Part shown: positions 1 through 6,380 of the stretch, in pieces
How the letters are laid out: each line of letters opens with the position of its first letter
Position numbering within the stretch: position 1 is the first letter of the stretch
Assembly: GCA_037441725.1 (NCBI GenBank)
Contig: JBBIRT010000065.1
Coordinates: 1 to 17,872 of the forward strand
DNA: 17,872 bases
Direction: 5' to 3'
Origin: JBBIRT01 sp037441725
Lineage (GTDB): Bacteria; Desulfobacterota; BSN033; UBA1163
Notes under the pieces: model-generated
Told to the model about the DNA's origin: nothing
The model's database searches: none
Seen by the model: the letters and a program-made list of their open reading frames with translations, nothing else
Translations under genes and position numbers: made by a program

Positions 1-395
1 AGGGATTGCTCCACCTGGGCGCTAAACCAATGCTCCACGCTATTGGTGATGAATCCTGCCGCCACAAAAAAGAGGAGAATCGTCGGAACAAGAGAGAGAC
101 TAATAAAGGCCACCACCAATTTCGTCCTCAGCTTGGCCCCCAAAACCTTCCTTTTCCTTTCAAAGATCAATTTGACTAGGTTTCGGATGACCAAAAAAAT
201 TAGGAGCAGGATCAGGATGATATTGATATTAATCAGACTGAAGATGATGATATTATTGGCAATAGGAATTTTCCCTCCAATTTGAGGGTATTTCATTTCG
301 AGGGTAGTAAGGATGAGGATGAGGATAGAGATGATCCCGATGATCATCAACTCATTGCGCCGCCTTCTTGCTTCTGGAGAAAGTTCTCTCTTCAT
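1..395 (-). CDS. NtrY-like sensor histidine kinase, N-terminal part (runs off the left edge)
   Basis: Only the first 131 codons lie in the window; the catalytic kinase part is outside. The visible protein begins MKRELSPEARRRRNELM, then has a hydrophobic segment (about residues 17-32), a short loop with KIPIANNIIIF, a second hydrophobic segment (about 46-72, rich in I/L with ININIILILLL), a basic stretch (ERKRKVLGAKLRTKLV) and a third membrane segment (SLVPTILLFFVAAGF). This order, and the RNLVKL..ER.RK.LG.KLRTKLV stretch, is what I know from NtrY-type membrane sensor kinases of Deltaproteobacteria, which pair with NtrC-family response regulators. An in-frame TAG two codons upstream fixes the start near position 395. 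The Shine-Dalgarno is weak. The gene lies downstream of rnpB on the same strand, about 100 bases away. The family call rests on recall of the N-terminus, not on kinase motifs. Confidence 0.75.
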   Translation of the reverse strand, partial: MKRELSPEARRRRNELMIIGIISILILILTTLEMKYPQIGGKIPIANNIIIFSLININIILILLLIFLVIRNLVKLIFERKRKVLGAKLRTKLVVAFISLSLVPTILLFFVAAGFITNSVEHWFSAQVEQS

Positions 396-494
396 CTGCT
401 AAACTTTGCGAACCAGTGGGTTTCTCTTACCCCCTCAATTTCCTTAAATGAATGTTACATGATGACTCACTTTGACTGAATTAAAGAAAGAATA

Positions 495-1044
495 GGGATC
501 AAAGAGGCCCATAAGCCGAGTTCTGTCATCCTGGTTTCACTTTTTTAGAGACAACCAAGAGAATGGTCATTTATCTAGGGCCCTGATTGCTCAGGGTCTC
601 AAGCGACCCAACCCGTTCCACCTTTAAACCAATGCCGAAGCTTCGGCTCAAATTTGAATGGGCAATTCTCACCCCGCCATAGCAGGGAGTGGAACCTATT
701 TGGTCTTGCTCCGGGTGGGGTTTACCAAGCTACCCCGATCGCTCAGGGTACTGGTGAGCTCTTACCTCGCCTTTTCACCCTTACCCAGCGAGGCTTAGGC
801 CTCGCAGTTCGAAGTTAGGAGTTTGGAGTTAAAAGTCAAAGACCCTCAACTCTTCACTCATCACTCGAAACTCCCCGCTATGCGGGGTAGGCGGTATCTT
901 TTCTGTGGCACTTTCCATGTTCCGCCTCTTGGGAGACGGAACTGTCCGTGTTACGGACCACCCTGCCCTGTGGAGCTCGGACTTTCCTCCCCTCCTGACA
1001 AAAAGGAAATCAGGAAGAGCGACCATTTGTTCCCCTTTGATCCC
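495..1044 (-). ncRNA. rnpB: RNase P RNA, bacterial type A
   Basis: This is the catalytic RNA of RNase P, which removes 5' leaders from tRNA precursors. The universal 5' core (GGAGGAAAGTCCGAGCTCC, complement of 972-990) and 3' core (GACAGAACTCGGCTTAT, complement of 511-527) are both present in the right order. The ends close a P1 helix: GGGATCAAAGGGG (1044 downward) pairs with CCTCTTTGATCCC (ending at 495) over 13 positions including one G-U. P2 (ATGGTC/GACCAT), P6 (GGGCA/TGCCC), the P11 strands and the GGTAAGGGTGAAA-like segment are recognisable. The P6 pairing supports type A. At about 550 nt it is longer than the usual 350-420 nt. The excess is an added hairpin block beside P12 (788-872) and a larger P15-P17 branch, which includes the perfect hairpin GCCGAAGCTTCGGC. 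Exact ends are inferred from pairing. Confidence 0.95.
806..872 (-). repeat. Long imperfect hairpin inserted in the P12 region of rnpB
   Basis: On the rnpB strand an arm starting AGTTTCGAGTGATGAG pairs with an arm ending CTCCTAACTTCGAACT. The inner 12 positions (GAGTTGAGGGTC with GACTTTTAACTC) pair completely, with several G-U pairs and a TTT loop; the outer part has scattered mismatches. The arms are built from repeats of AGTT/GAGTT-like units. The hairpin sits between a normal-looking P12 hairpin (873-887, CCCCGC/GCGGGG) and a second compact hairpin (788-805, GCGAGGC/GCCTCGC). It is absent from the E. coli-type consensus. Its look is that of a short dispersed repeat, but no second copy occurs in this window, so mobility is inference. 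Confidence 0.7.
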
Positions 1045-1055
1045 TCTTATAATTT

Positions 1056-1084
1056 ATCATACAAATTCTATCCATCTTTTTCAA
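1056..1084 (-). promoter_or_regulatory. Sigma70-type promoter of rnpB
   Basis: On the minus strand TTGAAA (1084-1079) and TATGAT (1061-1056) are separated by 17 bases. The expected start lies near 1049, a few bases before the P1 helix of the RNase P RNA, as expected for its own promoter. Confidence 0.75.
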
Positions 1085-1204
1085 GAACGATTCATAAGAC
1101 CCTCCTCTTCCTATCGTATCCCATCATCACCCATGAAATTTTACTATGAAAGTCTTCATAAAATATTCTACTATTAGAACAATTTCTATGACCGTCAATT
1201 TCTA

Positions 1205-2191
1205 ATGCAAAAGATTGAACTTCGATTAACTATCCAAAACCCTTCTCTTCGCCATAGGATTAGGGAATTCTTAGAGCGTCTTCAACCCACCGAACACCGT
1301 CAGGAACCCTATTGTGATTATGCCCTTAAGTTCGTTCGGAATAAGGAAACTATTTTTATAAAACAGTACCAAAAAGGAACATTACAAATTCAAGGATCGG
1401 CTGGGAAGCTTTACAAAGAGATTATGGATTATATTGATTCAATATCCAATCTCTATTTTAAAACTGAAAGGCCCAAGGGGGTATCTCCGGAACTTCCCCC
1501 TGTTTCCTTGTCTAACCCTCAAGAAATCCCCCTCCCCCATATCGGAACGGATGAATCAGGAAAAGGAGACTATTTTGGTCCGATGGTAGTGGCTGGGATC
1601 TTCCTCGATTCAAAATTAAAATCCATACTTGAAGGCCTAACCATTAAGGATTCAAAACTTCTTTCTGACAAGCGATGCCATGAATTGGCCTCAAAGATCA
1701 GAGAGATAGGTCGGGGGAAATATGAAGAGGTAGAGATCCCTCCTCTTCGATACAATGAACTTTATGAGAACTTCAAAAAGGAAGGAAAGAACCTTAACCA
1801 TCTCCTGGCCTGGGGTCATGCAAGAGCCATAGAAAGCCTACTGAACCGTCACCCCTGTCTTTTTGCCATTGCAGATCAATTTGGGGATGAACATTATCTT
1901 CGATCTCGCCTCATGGAAAAGGGAAGACAAATTCAACTCATCCAGACACCCAAAGGGGAGCGCCATTTGGCTGTTGCCATTGCCTCCATCCTTGCTCGAG
2001 ATAGGTTTCTCTTACGTTTAAAAAGGTTAAGTGAGGAATATCAAATCGAACTGCCAAAGGGAACCTCTGAAGCAGTGATTCAAGCGGGAACAATAATCAT
2101 CGAGAAAAAAGGAGCGGACACCTTAGCCAAGGTAGCCAAGCTTCACCATAAAACAACACAAAAGATTTATGAAAGGTTAAAAAAAATTTAG
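1205..2191 (+). CDS. rnhC: Ribonuclease HIII
   Basis: This enzyme cuts the RNA strand of RNA-DNA hybrids, for example R-loops and Okazaki primers, in the cytoplasm. The 328-residue length fits RNase HIII, which is longer than RNase HII because of an N-terminal substrate-binding domain (here about residues 1-90, with FIKQYQKGTLQIQG). The catalytic part opens with the family signature IGTDESGKGDYFGPMVVA (residues 113-130), giving acidic residues D116 and E117. It continues with KDSKLLSD (149-156), ADQFGDE with D224, and ASILARDRF (260-268) with a further Asp at 266. The assignment of the last two metal ligands is by analogy. The gene is divergent from rnpB. No good Shine-Dalgarno precedes the ATG, and an in-frame TAG lies 28 bases upstream, so this ATG is the likely start. 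The stop overlaps that of the convergent gene by four bases. Confidence 0.93.
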   Translation: MQKIELRLTIQNPSLRHRIREFLERLQPTEHRQEPYCDYALKFVRNKETIFIKQYQKGTLQIQGSAGKLYKEIMDYIDSISNLYFKTERPKGVSPELPPVSLSNPQEIPLPHIGTDESGKGDYFGPMVVAGIFLDSKLKSILEGLTIKDSKLLSDKRCHELASKIREIGRGKYEEVEIPPLRYNELYENFKKEGKNLNHLLAWGHARAIESLLNRHPCLFAIADQFGDEHYLRSRLMEKGRQIQLIQTPKGERHLAVAIASILARDRFLLRLKRLSEEYQIELPKGTSEAVIQAGTIIIEKKGADTLAKVAKLHHKTTQKIYERLKKI

Positions 2192-2865
2192 AGGGGAGAA
2201 ATTTTCCCTTTATTTAAAGCTTCAAATTCATCCAATAAACCCCACCTTTCAATGATCCATCGGGTCCTGGCCTCCAAATCTAATTGCTTAAATTGATTGG
2301 TTTCGGAATCAGATAGCATTTGAAATATCTGGTCGACCACCTGAGGATCTGAAGAGAACATGCGGGCGACTTCATAGGCAATCATCCCCATATTGGCTTT
2401 TGGTTGATCAGGGAAAGATTTATGAAACAAAACCACTCGAAGGGTGAATTCCTCGATATTCTTTTTTACGTCTTCGACCCCTTCTCCTTGAATTAGCTTG
2501 AGGGTGGTTCGAGAGATGGGAATGGTAAGATGATAGGATAATAAATTTTGAGGGACCTCATAAAACAAGAGGAGGTTCTTAAAGAGAATCATTCCGAGTG
2601 GGGAGTTATAGATTCGACTTAGGAATTCCAGCAGACAGGACCCAATTTCGTTGGAGGTGATGTGGGAGAGATCAATGATCTGGGCAATCAGTTCTTGCTT
2701 CCTCAGTTCTTCTCTTTCTTTTCTCTCTTCTTCAATCTGTTTGCTAACACGCAAACAGTCACGAATCTCTTCACAGCTTCGACATTCAGGTCTCGTGTGG
2801 GTAATGGTTTGACTCATGTTGAGCTGAATTTCTTTTATAGATCCAAAGCATTCTTTATGATCCAT
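2188..2865 (-). CDS. Unknown protein with an N-terminal four-cysteine motif
   Basis: I do not recognise this 225-residue protein. The N-terminus carries C6-F-G, then C28-x2-C31-x5-C37 (ECRSCEEIRDC), a pattern that could bind zinc or an iron-sulfur cluster. A charged, probably coiled-coil helix follows (about 40-62, EEERKEREELRKQELI). The remainder (about 65-225) is predicted by eye to be helical and soluble, with no catalytic motif I can name. There is no signal peptide or membrane segment. The start is well supported by the Shine-Dalgarno AGAAGGAG, 9 bases before the ATG. It converges on rnhC and diverges from the HAD phosphatase gene. A weak promoter candidate (TTGATT, 17 bases, TATTCT) lies in the divergent spacer. 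Confidence 0.8.
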   Translation of the reverse strand: MDHKECFGSIKEIQLNMSQTITHTRPECRSCEEIRDCLRVSKQIEEERKEREELRKQELIAQIIDLSHITSNEIGSCLLEFLSRIYNSPLGMILFKNLLLFYEVPQNLLSYHLTIPISRTTLKLIQGEGVEDVKKNIEEFTLRVVLFHKSFPDQPKANMGMIAYEVARMFSSDPQVVDQIFQMLSDSETNQFKQLDLEARTRWIIERWGLLDEFEALNKGKISPL

Positions 2866-2947
2866 ATGTCTTATCTCCTTCTAAAAAGACCCCTCTGAAT
2901 TGAGCAATCCTTCAATTCAACCCTTTTATTTTTTTTAAGAATAAGGC

Positions 2948-2953
2948 TATAAT
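2948..2953 (+). promoter_or_regulatory. Probable -10 element before the HAD phosphatase gene
   Basis: A perfect TATAAT lies 32 bases upstream of the ATG at 2986, in an A/T-rich spacer. No good -35 box stands at 16-18 bases; the best match there is a T-rich stretch. It is called on the -10 element and position only. Confidence 0.45.
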
Positions 2954-2985
2954 TTAAAAAAATCAACCTAATTGAAAGAATCAAA

Positions 2986-3639
2986 ATGAAAAAAGATCAA
3001 CCCTATGCATTGGCCATCTTTGATCTCGACGGAACCCTTACGCAGGAGCGGTCCATCTGGGAATATATCCATAAACAATTAGGAAAATGGTATGGATTCG
3101 CAGAGGAGTATCAGAGGCGGTTTTTAGCTGGGGAAATCTCTTATGAGGAATTCTGTGAAAGCGATGCAAGGGCCTGGAAAGGGATGAGGCTGGAGGAGCT
3201 GTCGAAGATCGTCAAGACCGTTCCCTTTTATTCAGGAGTGGAGGATTTGATAAGCTACCTTAAAATGAGAGGATTGAAACTGGCCATGATTTCTTCTGGA
3301 CTTTCTCTTCTTTCCGATTGGGTCCATCAAAAATATGGATTTGATTATTCTGTTTCCAATGATCTTCTCCATGAGGATGGGGTCTTGACCGGAAAGGTGA
3401 AAATTCGAGTGCATTATGACCAAAAGGCAGAATGGGTGAGAAGAATTTCAGATCGGTTTGGGACAAAACCTGAAAGGACCATTGGGATCGGTGATAGTCA
3501 TGGGGATATCGATATGTTTCAGACCGTAGGATTTTCGGTCGCCTTCAATTCCACATGTTCAGATCTCAATCAGATCGCCAGCGTCTGCATTCAAAGCAAA
3601 AACCTCTTAGATATCATTCCGAAGCTACCCCTCACTTAA
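2986..3639 (+). CDS. HAD-IB family phosphatase, SerB-like
   Basis: This is a haloacid-dehalogenase-superfamily phosphomonoesterase of subfamily IB, the group that includes phosphoserine phosphatase. Motif I is FDLDGTLT, with nucleophile D13 and acid/base D15. Motif II is ISSG (102-105), with K147 as the likely motif III lysine, and motif IV is GIGDSHGDIDM (167-177), which supplies magnesium ligands. The residues between motifs I and II form a helical cap, as expected for type C1. The length (217) is normal for SerB-like proteins. Substrate cannot be fixed: phosphoserine phosphatase is possible, but many HAD-IB enzymes act on other small phosphates. The Shine-Dalgarno is weak (GAAAG). A membrane PAP2 phosphatase follows on the same strand after 97 bases, so the two may be co-transcribed. 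Confidence 0.88.
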   Translation: MKKDQPYALAIFDLDGTLTQERSIWEYIHKQLGKWYGFAEEYQRRFLAGEISYEEFCESDARAWKGMRLEELSKIVKTVPFYSGVEDLISYLKMRGLKLAMISSGLSLLSDWVHQKYGFDYSVSNDLLHEDGVLTGKVKIRVHYDQKAEWVRRISDRFGTKPERTIGIGDSHGDIDMFQTVGFSVAFNSTCSDLNQIASVCIQSKNLLDIIPKLPLT

Positions 3640-3736
3640 AGAGGAAAAGAGCATGGCGCATCGAGCACAGACTAAAAAGTGAATTTCAACCTCAACTGAC
3701 CCTTAACCTCAACCTATCAAGGAGCCTGGTGTAACG

Positions 3737-4264
3737 ATGACCTGGGAATTAGAGTTCATGAGATGGGCAGAGGGATGGTGGTCCCTATCGATCTTGAATC
3801 ATTTGGTGCCATGGCTTACCTATCTCGGCAGCCATTTTGCTGTGATTCTCCTTATAATCATGAGTTGGGTTTTGACACGAAAGAGAGTGGTGTTCCGTCG
3901 ACTGCTTCTCCTCTATGGTATTCAATCCGCAGTCATCTACGGACTCAAATTTTTGATTCAGAGAGAAAGACCGTTTCATCTGCTTGGAATGGCCTCAAAG
4001 CTTTCTTCAGGTCCGGGAGAGATCCTCGATCCAAGCTTTCCCAGCGGCCATGCGGCCTATGCCTTTATGATGGCGACGGTATTGAGTTCCTGGTTCCCCA
4101 GATATCGTGTCACTTTCTACATCACTGCAGGATTCATTGGATGGACAAGAATTTACTTAGGCCTTCATTACCCTACCGATGTCCTCATTGGAGCTCTTTT
4201 AGGCTATGGGATTACAAAGTTATTTCTCCATTATGGATATCGATTGAATCCCAAATCTTCATAA
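3737..4264 (+). CDS. PAP2-family membrane phosphatase
   Basis: This is an integral-membrane phosphatase of the PAP2 (phosphatidic-acid phosphatase type 2) superfamily. Members dephosphorylate lipid phosphates such as phosphatidate, phosphatidylglycerophosphate or undecaprenyl pyrophosphate on the outer face of the inner membrane. All three signature blocks are visible: K71-x6-R78-P79 (KFLIQRERP), P102-S-G-H105 (SFPSGH) and R138-x5-H144-x3-D148 (TRIYLGLHYPTD). About five hydrophobic segments cover the 175 residues, the usual minimal PAP2 size. An AAGGAG Shine-Dalgarno lies about 12 bases before the ATG, somewhat far. Which lipid it uses is not visible. It is preceded by the HAD phosphatase and followed directly by the promoter of the esterase gene. 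Confidence 0.9.
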   Translation: MTWELEFMRWAEGWWSLSILNHLVPWLTYLGSHFAVILLIIMSWVLTRKRVVFRRLLLLYGIQSAVIYGLKFLIQRERPFHLLGMASKLSSGPGEILDPSFPSGHAAYAFMMATVLSSWFPRYRVTFYITAGFIGWTRIYLGLHYPTDVLIGALLGYGITKLFLHYGYRLNPKSS

Positions 4265-4270
4265 ATTTTC

Positions 4271-4299
4271 TTGACATCTCTTAGCTATTTAAATATCCT
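4271..4299 (+). promoter_or_regulatory. Sigma70-type promoter of the tannase-family gene
   Basis: A perfect TTGACA (4271-4276) is followed after 17 bases by TATCCT (4294-4299). Transcription should start near 4306, leaving a leader of about 34 bases. The TTG inside the -35 box is in frame with the gene and could be mistaken for a start codon. Confidence 0.7.
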
Positions 4300-4339
4300 T
4301 ATTGTTAATTCGTTCAATAAATTTAGAAGGAGGTGTGAG

Positions 4340-6313
4340 ATGATAAAACGCAAATATCTATTTATAGTTGGGATATTATTCTTTTTATTCACAAATTTAA
4401 GTGTTGGGTTTTGTGATTCAGATGTTTATTCTCCCATAAAGGATTGTTCTGATCTCCTTGGTATTGACCTTGGCTCGAACGTGGTGATTGACTCTGCCAC
4501 TATTAGAAATGAAGTTGATAATCCTATTCCTGGTGGAACCCCCATCCCTGCTCCTGAATACTGCGAGGTTCGAGGAAAAAGGTTCTATGATCCATTTATT
4601 GTCAAGCTTCCGAGTGAATGGAATGGTCGTTATTATCAGGTAGGCAATGGGGGGGCAGCAGGAACGATTAGTGTATCAGGAATCGATTCAGGCCTACTAA
4701 AGGGGTATGCCTCTGCAGGAGCAAGTGGTGGCCATGATAATAATCCTCCGTTCCCCCTTTTTATTTGGGGTTATCCACCAAATGATCCTATTGCACAACA
4801 AAAGGTAAATGACTATTGTTATGGATCGGTTCATGAAACATCAATTCTTGCTAAAAAACTGATCAATGCCTATTATGGCATGGAGCCGATTTATTCCTAT
4901 TACAATGCCTGCTCAACAGGTGGCCGGCAAGGCCTGGTTGAAGCCCAACGTTATCCCGAGGATTTTGATGGTCTGCTCATTGGTGCTCCAGTACACTACC
5001 TTACCAGAATCACCCAGCGGGGTATTTGGGAGGCCCAAGCCCAGCTGGGAGAAGGGACAATCCCAACAGAGAAACTTCCATTATTAGCCGATTCGGTGAT
5101 GAAGAAGTGTGATAGTATTGATGGCTTGGTGGATGCGCTGATCGATGATCCACGAAATTGCAATTTCAATCCCCTCTTCGATCTTCCTGCCTGTAAGAAT
5201 GATATCGATAGCCCTACCTGCTTTACATATGGCCAAAGAATAGCGATCAAAAAGATATACGATGGAACACCTGGAGCTGCCTCTACTCCTGGAGAACCCT
5301 TTGGAAGTGAAGCAGTCGCCCCAGTGCCCCCTTACTTAGGAGGAGGGATCAAAAGCGGTTGGGAAGGATGGGTGGTTGGACCTCCCTACTTAGGACTTTT
5401 ACTTGGAGCAGGCTTTGTCCAATGGATAGGGCTTCCCCCTGAGGGAGGCGGACCTGACTGGAATTGGATGACCTATGACTTTAATGGTCCTGATCCACAA
5501 ATGGTCATAGATCGTATGTCAGAAAAATGTGATGCGATTGACCCGTATCTCTGGCCATTTAAATCCCTCGGGAAGAAGATCATTCATTACGACGGTTGGG
5601 CAGATCAGGCAACTGGATCATACCAATCAGTGGAATACTATGAAGAGGTGATTGACTCAATGGGTTGGAAAAATACAAAAGACTTCTACAAACTTTACAT
5701 GATTCCTGGGGTGGCCCACTGTGGAGGAGGGGTGGGTTGTTTTGATGGAGGAGGGGATCTGGATCAGCTCTTCTCAGGTCTTGTGGATTGGGTTGAAAAG
5801 GGAATTGAACCAAAGGTCTTTATCGGCCATCGAGGAGCAAATGAAACATTGGGGTGGCAAGCAAGAACTCGTCCCCTCTGCCCCTATCCAGAAGTGGCAA
5901 GATATCTTGGTAAGGGCAGTATCGATGATGCCCAAAATTTCGTATGTGTGAAGACAATCCCGGCTAAGGTGAAAATTGAACCTGAGACCTTGAAGCTTGG
6001 AAGTCGTGGGGATTTCACGGCCTTTATCAACTTCAATGGAGATCTTCCTATCAAGGATTGGGAAATCGTCTCAGTGGTTTGTGAGGGAGCCCCTGCTGTA
6101 AAAGGCAAGCTTTTAAAGAAAGGGCACCATGGATATACCTATATGGCAAAGTTTAGAAGAGAGGATTTGATCAACATCACTCCAGGTAAGGAGGTAACCT
6201 TCACAGTGACAATCATTACAGAGCCTAAATGGCCTCATAAACCCCATCACTTTCAAGACAAAGAGTTTCTCATTGCCTTTGAGGGAAGCGATAAGGTCAG
6301 GGTATTAAAGTAG
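4340..6313 (+). CDS. Secreted tannase/feruloyl esterase family hydrolase with extra C-terminal domain
   Basis: This is a predicted exported serine esterase of the tannase/feruloyl-esterase family, whose members cleave ester bonds of gallates, hydroxycinnamates or related aromatic or terephthalate esters. The start at 4340 is set by a very strong Shine-Dalgarno (AGAAGGAGG). It begins with KRK, a hydrophobic core (LFIVGILFFLFTNL) and a likely cleavage region near residue 25. The catalytic CS-D-HC pattern is complete: C191-S192 in ACSTGGRQG, D422 in HYDGWADQ (D418 is a less likely alternative), and H460-C461 in GVAHCGGG; the two cysteines normally form a disulfide. A lid loop CDSIDGLVDALIDDPRNC (257-274) matches the family's calcium site. 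Residues from about 541 to 657 form a beta-rich, Ig-like domain after the catalytic part. The gene is monocistronic, with its own promoter and terminator. The true substrate is unknown. Confidence 0.9.
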   Translation: MIKRKYLFIVGILFFLFTNLSVGFCDSDVYSPIKDCSDLLGIDLGSNVVIDSATIRNEVDNPIPGGTPIPAPEYCEVRGKRFYDPFIVKLPSEWNGRYYQVGNGGAAGTISVSGIDSGLLKGYASAGASGGHDNNPPFPLFIWGYPPNDPIAQQKVNDYCYGSVHETSILAKKLINAYYGMEPIYSYYNACSTGGRQGLVEAQRYPEDFDGLLIGAPVHYLTRITQRGIWEAQAQLGEGTIPTEKLPLLADSVMKKCDSIDGLVDALIDDPRNCNFNPLFDLPACKNDIDSPTCFTYGQRIAIKKIYDGTPGAASTPGEPFGSEAVAPVPPYLGGGIKSGWEGWVVGPPYLGLLLGAGFVQWIGLPPEGGGPDWNWMTYDFNGPDPQMVIDRMSEKCDAIDPYLWPFKSLGKKIIHYDGWADQATGSYQSVEYYEEVIDSMGWKNTKDFYKLYMIPGVAHCGGGVGCFDGGGDLDQLFSGLVDWVEKGIEPKVFIGHRGANETLGWQARTRPLCPYPEVARYLGKGSIDDAQNFVCVKTIPAKVKIEPETLKLGSRGDFTAFINFNGDLPIKDWEIVSVVCEGAPAVKGKLLKKGHHGYTYMAKFRREDLINITPGKEVTFTVTIITEPKWPHKPHHFQDKEFLIAFEGSDKVRVLK

Positions 6314-6347
6314 ACATTCATAAAGAAGAGAAAATTTCTCTTTAGAG

Positions 6348-6380
6348 GGCAGGGTCCTTAATTGTGACCCTGCCTTTTTT
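6348..6380 (+). terminator. Rho-independent terminator of the tannase-family gene
   Basis: A perfect 9-bp stem GGCAGGGTC/GACCCTGCC (6348-6356, 6366-6374) with a 9-base loop is followed by six T. It starts 34 bases after the stop codon. An additional AGAGAAATTT-rich inverted repeat just upstream could help stop transcription from the convergent ligase gene, but that strand has no clear T-run. Confidence 0.9.

Noticed and set aside
43..479. Two plus-strand ORFs at 43-285 and 282-479
   Set aside because: They are shadows of the minus-strand NtrY-like gene and its leader; the minus-strand translation has the expected membrane segments and recognisable family sequence.
823..1177. Overlapping ORFs on both strands at 823-1177
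   Set aside because: They lie in or across the rnpB gene, whose conserved cores and P1 pairing fully explain the sequence; the translated products look random.
3763..4284. 173-codon plus-strand ORF inside the PAP2 gene
   Set aside because: It overlaps the PAP2 gene in another frame, lacks any motif, and the PAP2 frame has all three catalytic blocks.
4271..4339. Upstream TTG start for the tannase-family protein
   Set aside because: The TTG is the -35 box of a good promoter, and the ATG at 4340 has an excellent Shine-Dalgarno and begins a proper signal peptide.
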